A stretch of 5,265 nucleotides of DNA from Syntrophomonas sp. UBA1376. Lineage in GTDB: Bacteria; Bacillota; Syntrophomonadia; Syntrophomonadales; Syntrophomonadaceae. How positions within the stretch are numbered: position 1 is the stretch's first letter; the number at the start of each line of letters is the position of its first letter. The notes beneath the pieces were generated by a model. It was not told where the DNA came from. It searched no databases and was given only the letters and a program-made list of their open reading frames with translations. Position numbers and translations under genes: made by a program. The DNA is taken from contig DBRE01000014.1 in NCBI GenBank assembly GCA_002305535.1, forward strand, positions 1 to 5,265, written 5' to 3'. Below, one piece after another: positions 1 to 4,518 of the stretch.

Positions 1-696
1 GACCGTATGCCAGATGAAATACCGACCACTTCCATGCCCACTCCTCGTGAAATATCTACCATACTTGAAGAGATACGCGACCAGGGATTTACCCATGTTC
101 TGGCTGTACACCTGTCCAGTGGTCTGTCTGGTACCTATGAGGCGGTACGGATGGTTGCCAAAGATTTTGAGGATATGGTTATAAAAGTTGTTGACACTCG
201 CACTCTGTCTATTGCTACTGGTTGGATGGCATTGGAGGCCGCACGCGACATAGCCGCCGGTCTGAGCTTTCAAACCATTATCGAAAATATTCAGCAGTTG
301 CAGTCTCGAATAAACATTTATTATGTTTTGGAAACCCTCGAGTATCTGCGCAGGGGCGGTCGTATCGGCTCGGTCGCTGCCATGCTGGGTCAGTTTTTAC
401 ATCTCAAACCTATTATTTCGGTCAATACGGAAGGCAAGTATTTTACTTACTGTAAAGCTCGCGGCCGGCAAAAGTCGATCGAAAAATTGGCTGAAATCGT
501 GGAAACCGCTGTACAGAAAGGCCCCATCAAGCTTGCAGTCATGCACGGGGGGGCTCGTGATGAATTTCAGCGACTCCTGGAAAGGCTCCAACAACTTCCC
601 AATATTAAGGAGCTAATAGCCTCTGACATTAGCCCAGCACTGGGAGTACATACCGGCCCTGGTTTATTGGGAGTCTGCGTGGTAGAGCAAAATTAA
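1..696 (+). CDS. DegV family fatty-acid-binding protein, 5' end outside window
   Basis: Member of the DegV/FakB family, cytosolic proteins that hold a single fatty acid; FakB members present it to the kinase FakA for phosphorylation and phospholipid synthesis. The frame is open to base 1, so the ATG at 7 is internal: it lies just before the PTTS motif, which in the family sits some 55-60 residues in. About 230 of the usual ~280 residues are visible. Numbering from base 1, I see TTS (9-11) and SSGLSGTY (39-46), which supply the Thr and Ser that contact the lipid carboxylate in known structures. LEYLRRGGRIG (113-123) and the C-terminal HTGPG (217-221), with its conserved His, complete the family signature. 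The missing piece is the N-terminal DSTADLP-type strand. No fakA-like gene is visible, so a kinase partner is not shown. The REP-like repeat follows within 30 bases, with no ordinary terminator between. Family confidence is high; FakB activity is inferred. Confidence 0.93.
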   Translation, partial: DRMPDEIPTTSMPTPREISTILEEIRDQGFTHVLAVHLSSGLSGTYEAVRMVAKDFEDMVIKVVDTRTLSIATGWMALEAARDIAAGLSFQTIIENIQQLQSRINIYYVLETLEYLRRGGRIGSVAAMLGQFLHLKPIISVNTEGKYFTYCKARGRQKSIEKLAEIVETAVQKGPIKLAVMHGGARDEFQRLLERLQQLPNIKELIASDISPALGVHTGPGLLGVCVVEQN

Positions 697-724
697 GGAT
701 TAGCAACGTGTTTAGAAGTACATA

Positions 725-750
725 GATGCAAGAGGGGGATGCAAGAGGGG
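725..750 (+). repeat. 13-bp tandem duplication at the outer edge of the REP array
   Basis: GATGCAAGAGGGG occurs twice head to tail (725-737 and 738-750). It duplicates the outer end of the forward unit. The matching outer ends of the inverted copies are not duplicated, so this is a separate event from the 48-bp duplication. Confidence 0.85.
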
Positions 751-787
751 ACGGTTCTTTCTGTCATTTCATGATAACTGTTGTTTT

Positions 788-883
788 AAATTTTCGCTTT
801 GGAAATGACAGAAAGAACCGTCCCCTCTTGCATCCAAATTTTCGCTTTGGAAATGACAGAAAGAACCGTCCCCTCTTGCATCC
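788..883 (+). repeat. Exact 48-bp tandem direct repeat (2 copies)
   Basis: Copies at 788-835 and 836-883 are identical and abut. Each consists of a 14-base lead (AAATTTTCGCTTTG) plus the inverted 34-bp REP-like unit. Because 48 is a multiple of three, the duplication appears as a repeated 16-residue peptide in a chance open frame across 726-1019. Complete identity suggests a recent duplication or ongoing slippage/gene conversion. Confidence 0.95.
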
Positions 884-997
884 TCACCTTCAGTCTTTTC
901 TCTTTTTTTGTAGATATGGTAGAGAGTTAACTGTATCCAGGGTCAAAGTGTCGAGCCCAGAGCAGTTATTTCAGCAGGAATCACTTCCGGGCACGTC

Positions 998-1003
998 TAT
1001 AAT
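998..1003 (+). promoter_or_regulatory. Possible -10 box (TATAAT) upstream of the secreted-protein gene
   Basis: A perfect TATAAT lies 32 bases before the preferred TTG start. No acceptable -35 hexamer is found 16-18 bases upstream and there is no TG extension, so this is only a candidate. If used, transcription would begin near 1010, inside the left arm of the hairpin at 1007-1037. Confidence 0.35.
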
Positions 1004-1006
1004 AGT

Positions 1007-1037
1007 AGTCACTCTATAACTAAGGAGTGATTTTTTT
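1007..1037 (+). promoter_or_regulatory. Hairpin plus T7 run overlapping the ribosome binding site (attenuator- or sequester-like)
   Basis: TCACTC (1009-1014) pairs with GAGTGA (1025-1030). The stem extends outward by G:U and A:U (1007-1008 with 1031-1032) and inward by one U:G pair, and is followed by T at 1031-1037. The right arm contains most of the Shine-Dalgarno AAGGAG (1022-1027). The element could act as a weak intrinsic terminator or mask the ribosome binding site in read-through transcripts from degV. The stem is short, so function is an inference. Confidence 0.45.
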
Positions 1038-1572
1038 GTCCGCTGGTAAATACCTGCTGGTTTCTCTGCTAATGATCTTGCTTGTGGTTCAGCCTGCCGG
1101 GGCTTGTCCGGAACTTATGCCTGTGGAACCGGTTACTGAAGAGCAATATCCGATTTTCGCCGCCTTACTCCAGTCTCTGGCCGTTTATGAGTCTTTCTTA
1201 AGTGAACGTGACCAAATCGACGATCTGCTCTTTCCGGTGCATGGCCACAGCGTAGAGCAGGCTCAATCCTACTTGCAACAAGGTTTCACCTGTTCTTTCA
1301 GCAACAATCTGCTCTTGTATCTTACTCGCTGGAACAAGGATTATGGACGCCTGCAACTGATTCCGGGTGAGGGATTTCCCATTTGGGCTGCTGCCGATTT
1401 CAACGATCTTTATTACCGGGTATTGGATGATGGAGCAGTGATATTTCAAAGAGATTATCGCGAGTGTTACCGCTCGGGTGACTGCTATCATTTTCAGATC
1501 ACAGTTGGTGAATATACCAATGGATGGTTGATCCAATCCCTGACCTTGATGGAATGCCCTTATACCTACTAA
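1036..1572 (+). CDS. Secreted cysteine-containing protein of unknown function
   Basis: The likely product is 178 residues. I chose TTG at 1036 because AAGGAG (1022-1027) sits 8 bases before it; the in-frame GTG at 1027 overlaps that site and is unlikely. The N-terminus is a clear export signal: Lys5, a hydrophobic core at about 6-18, then QPAGA-C24. Cleavage by signal peptidase I after A-G-A is plausible. Cys24 could instead be a lipoprotein Cys, but Ala at -3 makes the lipobox weak. The mature part has five Cys in all, including a closely spaced pair in YRECYRSGDC, compatible with disulfides outside the cell. The sequence is rich in aromatics, with no catalytic motif I recognise. Size and export recall the IseA/YoeB cell-wall-hydrolase inhibitors, but I see no decisive motif. 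The PH-like membrane protein follows 71 bases later, so the two may be cotranscribed. Confidence 0.8.
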   Translation: MSAGKYLLVSLLMILLVVQPAGACPELMPVEPVTEEQYPIFAALLQSLAVYESFLSERDQIDDLLFPVHGHSVEQAQSYLQQGFTCSFSNNLLLYLTRWNKDYGRLQLIPGEGFPIWAAADFNDLYYRVLDDGAVIFQRDYRECYRSGDCYHFQITVGEYTNGWLIQSLTLMECPYTY

Positions 1573-1643
1573 CCACTTGCGAATAATAAGCATTCCTGCC
1601 ACAATAAAGAAGAAAAGTGATGGTAGGGATGGGGAGTGATAAT

Positions 1644-2081
1644 TTGACCCGCTATGAGGTTACTGACAGTACACGCTACTCTAATGCTTGGATCTGGTTG
1701 TTGTTACTGCTGATAATTGGTTTTGCGACCTGGAGATTGTATTCATCTCTGGCGGCTTTTCTTATCGCAGTGGCAGGATTGATATTGCTTGTGATCTTGC
1801 GATCTAAATCTAAAAAAAGTGTGGGCAATTATGTAGAACTTAACGATAAAGTGATGATATTCGGTCAAGGCGGTGAAAACCGCTGCATAACCTTTAGGGA
1901 GATCAAAAAAGTGAAAACCACTCGAATAGGGTCACTGTTGGGTGGCCCCGCCTATATAATTGAAACCAGTACCGGTAATCAATATCGAGTGCAACCCGAT
2001 GACTATGAGAATGGTCAGCAACTTCGCGAGGAATTAACGCAACGATTAGAACAGCTCAATTATCTTCCCACCAGGAATTGA
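1644..2081 (+). CDS. Small membrane protein with two transmembrane helices and a PH-like C-terminal domain
   Basis: From TTG at 1644 the product is 145 residues. GGGGAG (1631-1636) lies 7 bases before this codon. ATG at 1620 or 1629, or GTG at 1617, would add 5-9 residues but have poorer ribosome binding sites. Residues 16-30 and 36-52 are hydrophobic helices separated by a short turn (WRLYSS), followed by a basic RSKSKK stretch, so the remaining ~85 residues should be cytoplasmic. That tail is predicted as short strands (YVELNDKVMIFGQ, CITFREIKKVKTTR, AYIIETSTGNQYRV) ending in an amphipathic helix (GQQLREELTQRLEQL). This is the layout of bacterial PH-like (bPH/YdbS-type) domains. Such proteins are generally of unknown role. 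The gene ends 30 bases before a bidirectional terminator and is probably the last of its transcript. Confidence 0.8.
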   Translation: MTRYEVTDSTRYSNAWIWLLLLLIIGFATWRLYSSLAAFLIAVAGLILLVILRSKSKKSVGNYVELNDKVMIFGQGGENRCITFREIKKVKTTRIGSLLGGPAYIIETSTGNQYRVQPDDYENGQQLREELTQRLEQLNYLPTRN

Positions 2082-2111
2082 TTAATCATAATAAAGTTTC
2101 AGAAAAAGATT

Positions 2112-2140
2112 GAACCCGGGACACTGGCCCGGGTTCTTTT
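2112..2140. terminator. Bidirectional intrinsic terminator between convergent genes
   Basis: GAACCCGGG (2112-2120) pairs perfectly with CCCGGGTTC (2128-2136) around a 7-base loop. TTTT follows on the + strand. On the - strand an AATCTTTTT stretch follows the stem. It lies between the PH-like gene (+) and the DUF4489-like gene (-) and can serve both. Confidence 0.88.
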
Positions 2141-2148
2141 GATAAATC

Positions 2149-2691
2149 TTAATAATCGTCGTAGTCGAAATCCAGTGGCCCTACTGCCAGAGCATTGATG
2201 GAAGGGCTGGTGATGGCTACGAAATCTACTCCCTCGGATTCAACATTGATCAGTTCAACGGTGTAGTAGGCACATCCCGGACAGGCATCGCATTCACACC
2301 AGGTAAATGAAAAAGAGTCGGTGGTTTCAAATTCGTCATTGTCATCGAAGTCTCTTTCAAAGGTCCAGGTTCCCAGAGGAATCTTGTTGCCAAATTGGTA
2401 AGATTTGCTCAATTGGAAAGTCAGGCGCAGATCATCGGTGTCGTCTTCCCGGAAAGTGATGATACTGGAAAAATCGACTTTGACATTGGCTTTTTTCAAG
2501 TCCGAAGTATCGATAGCAACACTGGCAATAACATAAGGATTAAATAACTGAGAATCATTCTGATCATGCTGCGGAATAATTAGGCCGCTGCCATTTCCAC
2601 AGGCCAAAATGGTCTGATTGATCTTGGGACGGGGACGCGGACGGGAATGGGGATAATATTCCTTGCATCCATCATCCTTATAATTGGTCAT
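2149..2691 (-). CDS. DUF4489-like protein with CxCx2Cx2C cluster
   Basis: 180 residues, ATG start with AGGAGGT 7 bases upstream. It matches my recollection of the DUF4489 family of clostridia: a short N-terminus, then ILACGNGSG (28-36), then NPYVIASVAIDTSDL..VKVDFSS in the middle, LTFQLSK, GTWTFERDF, and a FSFTWCECDACPGCAYYTVEL block near the end. The latter carries Cys132, 134, 137 and 140, suited to metal binding or disulfides. An Arg-Pro run (RPRPRPK, 17-23) precedes the domain and the C-terminus is very acidic (DFDYDDY). There is no signal peptide or membrane segment. The pattern of alternating hydrophobic strands suggests a beta-rich, possibly assembling structural protein. No function is established for the family that I know of; a spore-layer or surface role is inference only. 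It is transcribed divergently from the DNRLRE gene. Confidence 0.85.
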   Translation of the reverse strand: MTNYKDDGCKEYYPHSRPRPRPKINQTILACGNGSGLIIPQHDQNDSQLFNPYVIASVAIDTSDLKKANVKVDFSSIITFREDDTDDLRLTFQLSKSYQFGNKIPLGTWTFERDFDDNDEFETTDSFSFTWCECDACPGCAYYTVELINVESEGVDFVAITSPSINALAVGPLDFDYDDY

Positions 2692-2698
2692 TTCTCAT

Positions 2699-2705
2699 AC
2701 CTCCT
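2699..2705 (-). promoter_or_regulatory. Strong Shine-Dalgarno AGGAGGT for the DUF4489-like gene
   Basis: AGGAGGT on the - strand, 7 bases before the ATG whose first base is 2691. It fixes the start codon and indicates efficient translation. Confidence 0.9.
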
Positions 2706-2955
2706 GTTCATTTAATTAAAAAGCAGTCTCCTTGAGAAACTATCAACCGAGTTTAGATCTCAAGTTCGGTGAGTAGCTTTTCTACCTCATCTTATTAATC
2801 TTCTGCCAAGAGGGTTACATTGTTTGCCATTAATTCCAAAAAAGTATAGTGCATATGTTTTGTGGATACCGTGGCAAATCACAGGTAAGCAGGTAAGTAG
2901 TAACAAATATTCTTTTTACTACGTATGCTAAGGTAGAAATCATACGGAGAGGAAG
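2706..2955. other. Divergent intergenic region (no gene)
   Basis: About 250 bases separate the ribosome binding sites of the leftward DUF4489-like gene and the rightward DNRLRE gene. I found no good SigA promoter pair on either strand, and no convincing sporulation-sigma site. There is no small ORF with a ribosome binding site. It holds an imperfect palindrome (2746-2770), an 8-bp tandem repeat CAGGTAAG x2 (2882-2897) and a widely spaced inverted pair TTTGCCA (2823-2829) / TGGCAAA (2872-2878). Both genes must be started from here, so the promoters may be of a class I cannot recognise by eye. Confidence 0.6.
2746..2770. promoter_or_regulatory. Imperfect 25-bp palindrome, possible operator or leader hairpin
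   Basis: ACCGA (2746-2750) and TCGGT (2766-2770) are inverted around a central AGATCT palindrome (2755-2760), with partial pairing between. It lies 55-79 bases upstream of the DUF4489-like ATG. It may be a regulator site or an mRNA leader hairpin; nothing else supports a function. Confidence 0.35.
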
Positions 2956-2961
2956 GTGCCT

Positions 2962-3837
2962 ATGCCAACATTGTCTCTACTACCTTTCCAAAATACCTAT
3001 ATATCAGAGTGGTATGCCAATAAGAACTTTGGTAGTCAGATCGCTCTGTTCGTAAGCCAATATTTAAAGCCTGGTGACGATTACCGCTCCCTGCTATACT
3101 TCAGTTTAGATAAAATCCCTTTAACCAGTGCTATCGAAGAGGCTATCCTGGAGCTAACAACTTATCGCAATGAAGTATCCGGCTCACCTATAAATGTTAC
3201 CGCCCATCGGCTATTGAACAATTGGAATCAGAATGGAGTAACCTGGGCTAATCAACCAAAAATGGCTGAAACACCTGATGGCGTAGTTACTATCTTTGGC
3301 GAACCGCCCCCCGAAAAACTAAGCTTGGACATAACCGATTTGGTACAAGGCTGGTATGATGGCTCCATTCCCAACTATGGTTTATTGCTAAAGGGAAATG
3401 AAAAAAACAATGATTTGGTAGGATTTCGTAGCACAAACTATGAAGATCGGGAGGCCTGGCCTTTGCTGCATATCAAGTATACCGATGGAAAGCTCAAGAC
3501 TTATGCCAAGGAAACACTGGTTATACCGGATCCTTCCCAATGTGCTCCCTTAGAAGCATCTACACCTATTCCTTTAGGCGCCAAAACCAAGGCCACCTTC
3601 CTAATAAAAAATGACAGCGACTGCGAACATGTTCGGGTCATGCTGCAAGTGGGATACTGCGATGACCCTCTAGCCACTTTTTTTGACATCGGCCCCTGGG
3701 TTCACCTGAAACCCCGTGATTATCCGGGAGAAGCTGTAGCTTTAAGTACTGATGATGCCGCTGAATACGCCCGGGTGCTGGTCAAGGGAGAAGGAGGCGA
3801 AACAGTTCTAGTGTGGCCTCGTTCTTATGAATGGTAA
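2962..3837 (+). CDS. DNRLRE (CBM96-like) domain protein with an unassigned C-terminal domain
   Basis: 291 residues from ATG 2962, preceded by GAGGAAGG; GTG at 2956 lies within that site and is less likely. Residues 1-173 carry the DNRLRE layout: NTYISEWYANKNFGSQ (11-26), YRSLLYFSLDKIP (41-53) for the 'LLRFDLS..IP' strand, AILELTTYRN, VTAHRLLNNWNQNGVTWANQP (79-99), and LDITDLVQGWYDGSIPNYGLLLKG (122-145), ending in LLHIKY. This beta-sandwich fold occurs in extracellular and surface proteins and may bind polysaccharide or act structurally. Residues 174-291 form a second beta-type segment (ATFLIKNDSDCEHVRVMLQ, YARVLVKGEGGETVLVW), resembling domains such as DUF6385 found with DNRLRE in clostridia; that name is a guess. 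No signal peptide is present, unusual for this fold, so release by mother-cell lysis (spore surface) or a non-classical route is possible. A terminator follows 21 bases after the stop. Confidence 0.85.
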   Translation: MPTLSLLPFQNTYISEWYANKNFGSQIALFVSQYLKPGDDYRSLLYFSLDKIPLTSAIEEAILELTTYRNEVSGSPINVTAHRLLNNWNQNGVTWANQPKMAETPDGVVTIFGEPPPEKLSLDITDLVQGWYDGSIPNYGLLLKGNEKNNDLVGFRSTNYEDREAWPLLHIKYTDGKLKTYAKETLVIPDPSQCAPLEASTPIPLGAKTKATFLIKNDSDCEHVRVMLQVGYCDDPLATFFDIGPWVHLKPRDYPGEAVALSTDDAAEYARVLVKGEGGETVLVWPRSYEW

Positions 3838-3858
3838 TTAAGCAGTTCAGAAAATGCT

Positions 3859-3888
3859 AAAAGCCTGCAAATGCAATTGCAGGCTTTT
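3859..3888. terminator. Bidirectional terminator shared by the DNRLRE gene and the tRNA operon
   Basis: AAAAGCCTGCAA (3859-3870) pairs perfectly with TTGCAGGCTTTT (3877-3888) around a 6-base loop. The A/T ends of the stem give a T run on both strands. It lies 21 bases after the + strand gene and 10 bases beyond the 3' end of tRNA-Val on the - strand. Confidence 0.92.
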
Positions 3889-3898
3889 CGTTCGAATA

Positions 3899-3974
3899 TG
3901 GTGGGCGATGACAGGCTTGAACTGCCGACCCCCTGCTTGTAAGGCAGGTGCTCTCCCAACTGAGCTAATCGCCC
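3899..3974 (-). tRNA. tRNA-Val (anticodon TAC)
   Basis: 76 bases including encoded CCA. On the - strand, acceptor GGGCGAT pairs with ATCGCCC; D-arm GCTC/GAGC; anticodon arm CCTGC-CTTACAA-GCAGG with anticodon TAC reading GTA/GTG-type valine codons; T-arm GGCAG-TTCAAGC-CTGTC with one G:U. Discriminator A. Last gene of the Met-Glu-Val operon, 4 bases after tRNA-Glu. Confidence 0.97.
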
Positions 3975-3978
3975 GAAA

Positions 3979-4053
3979 TGGTGACCCCTAGGGGACTCGA
4001 ACCCCTGTTACCGCCGTGAAAGGGCGGTGTCTTAACCGCTTGACCAAGGGGCC
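3979..4053 (-). tRNA. tRNA-Glu (anticodon TTC)
   Basis: 75 bases including encoded CCA. Acceptor GGCCCCT pairs with AGGGGTC (one G:U); the anticodon arm is CCGCC-CTTTCAC-GGCGG with anticodon TTC, and the T-arm is AGGGG-TTCGAGT-CCCCT. The 3-bp D stem GTC/GAC is usual for tRNA-Glu. Middle gene of the operon. In bacteria charged tRNA-Glu also feeds the C5 tetrapyrrole pathway. Confidence 0.97.
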
Positions 4054-4057
4054 ATAC

Positions 4058-4160
4058 CGGAAATCGGAAGTCGGATGGCAGAAGTCAGATTACTTTGCGT
4101 TAATGACCTCTATCCCCGTCATATCAGATTCCGACATCCTACTTCTGACCTCTGACTTCT
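4058..4160. repeat. Degenerate heptamer repeats forming an inverted repeat within the tRNA operon
   Basis: The Met-Glu spacer holds a 7-bp-period tandem at 4058-4092 (CGGAAAT, CGGAAGT, CGGATGG, CAGAAGT, CAGATTA). A similar one lies at 4121-4160 in the opposite orientation (AGAAGTC, AGAGGTC, AGAAGTA, GGATGTC, GGAATCT on the - strand). The arms align over about 27 positions with a handful of mismatches, around a loop of roughly 30 bases, so the precursor RNA could fold into a long imperfect hairpin between two tRNAs. Function is unknown. Confidence 0.75.
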
Positions 4161-4164
4161 AAAA

Positions 4165-4240
4165 TGGTGGGCCTACCAGGACTCGAACCTGGGACCAACC
4201 GGTTATGAGCCGGTAGCTCTACCAACTGAGCTATAGGCCC
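4165..4240 (-). tRNA. tRNA-Met (anticodon CAT; elongator type, Ile2 not excluded)
   Basis: 76 bases including encoded CCA. Acceptor GGGCCTA pairs with TAGGCCC; D-arm GCTC/GAGC; anticodon arm ACCGG-CTCATAA-CCGGT; T-arm CCAGG-TTCGAGT-CCTGG; discriminator A. The fully paired first acceptor base pair shows it is not the initiator. A CAT anticodon could also be the lysidine-modified tRNA-Ile2, which also often has a CTCATAA loop. I cannot settle this by eye; elongator Met is the default. First gene of the operon, about 20 bases from the predicted transcript start. Confidence 0.93.
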
Positions 4241-4266
4241 GTACTCACCGTGGCCTTGCATGAGAT

Positions 4267-4295
4267 AGTATATAAAATCCACGGTAAAACGTCAA
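4267..4295 (-). promoter_or_regulatory. SigA-type promoter of the tRNA Met-Glu-Val operon
   Basis: On the - strand, TTGACG (4295-4290), a 17-base spacer and TATACT (4272-4267). Predicted start is near 4260, 20 bases before tRNA-Met. The -10 box is centred between the inverted copies ACCGTGG (4247-4253) and CCACGGT (4279-4285). Confidence 0.85.
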
Positions 4296-4324
4296 TAGAT
4301 ATAGTCTGATTCATACCTTCAAGT

Positions 4325-4359
4325 AAAAAGCGGTAACTCTCTTACAGGGGGTTACCGCT
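4325..4359 (-). terminator. Intrinsic terminator after tRNA-Asn
   Basis: Read on the - strand, AGCGGTAAC pairs with GTTACCGCT (9 bp), with possible further G:U/G:C pairing inside, followed by TTTTT. It starts 12 bases after the tRNA-Asn 3' end and separates that gene from the promoter of the next tRNA operon. Confidence 0.9.
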
Positions 4360-4371
4360 GTAGTTCGCAAA

Positions 4372-4446
4372 TGGCTCCCCGAGTAGGATTCGAACCTACA
4401 ACCCTCCGGTTAACAGCCGGATGCTCTACCGTTGAGCTATCGAGGA
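4372..4446 (-). tRNA. tRNA-Asn (anticodon GTT)
   Basis: 75 bases including encoded CCA. Acceptor TCCTCGA pairs with TCGGGGA (one T:G), discriminator G as expected for Asn; D-arm GCTC/GAGC; anticodon arm TCCGG-CTGTTAA-CCGGA with anticodon GTT; T-arm GTAGG-TTCGAAT-CCTAC. It has its own consensus promoter and terminator and may additionally receive read-through from rpoD. Confidence 0.97.
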
Positions 4447-4463
4447 AAGTCCCAACGAAAACC

Positions 4464-4493
4464 ATTATATAATGGAGGCCAGCTTCTTGTCAA
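4464..4493 (-). promoter_or_regulatory. Perfect-consensus promoter of tRNA-Asn
   Basis: On the - strand, TTGACA (4493-4488), an 18-base spacer and TATAAT (4469-4464). The start is predicted near 4457, about 10 bases before the mature tRNA. The -10 box is embedded in a perfect 14-bp palindrome CCATTATATAATGG (4462-4475). The -35 box lies 25 bases beyond the rpoD stop codon. Confidence 0.88.
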
Positions 4494-4518
4494 CTTGTTC
4501 GCCCACAAATTGCCCGAA

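Larger units (their letters stand above)
725..883. repeat. REP/BIME-like array: three 34-bp units, one forward and two inverted
   Basis: A 34-bp unit occurs at 737-770 and, perfectly inverted, at 802-835 and 850-883. The forward copy and the first inverted copy form a perfect 34-bp stem with a 31-base loop. Within the unit, GACGG-TTCTTT-CTGTC can fold as a small hairpin with one G:T pair on the strand of the forward copy; the complementary strand has an A:C mismatch there. This polarity resembles REP sequences handled by IS200-like REP-associated tyrosine transposases (RAYT). From memory, GGGGACGGTTCT cores recur in many Firmicute genomes; I could not check this. The array lies between degV and the next gene, and its large hairpin could also help end degV transcripts. 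No transposase is present in the window. Confidence 0.85.

Noticed and set aside
222..616. Overlapping + strand frames inside degV
   Set aside because: Out-of-frame shadows of a gene with clear DegV motifs throughout.
725..883. CRISPR array
   Set aside because: Repeat units are in mixed orientation and the direct copies abut without unique spacers.
726..1019. Open frame of 97 codons across the REP array, with a repeated 16-residue peptide
   Set aside because: It is produced by the 48-bp tandem repeat, has no ribosome binding site, and is read through low-complexity intergenic DNA.
1198..1602. Minus-strand open frame of 134 codons opposite the secreted-protein gene
   Set aside because: No ribosome binding site or recognisable protein features; the + strand gene has a signal sequence and a well-placed Shine-Dalgarno.
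2706..2955. SigA, SigE or SigK promoters in the divergent region
   Set aside because: Partial hits such as TATACT or CATACGTA on the - strand lack a partner element at proper spacing.
4058..4160. Transposon end or attachment site beside the tRNA genes
   Set aside because: No integrase, no duplicated tRNA 3' end and no target-site duplication could be seen; it is only a degenerate heptamer inverted repeat.
4447..4518. Terminator directly after rpoD
   Set aside because: No GC-rich stem with a T run is present; only a 4-bp TTCG/CGAA pairing.
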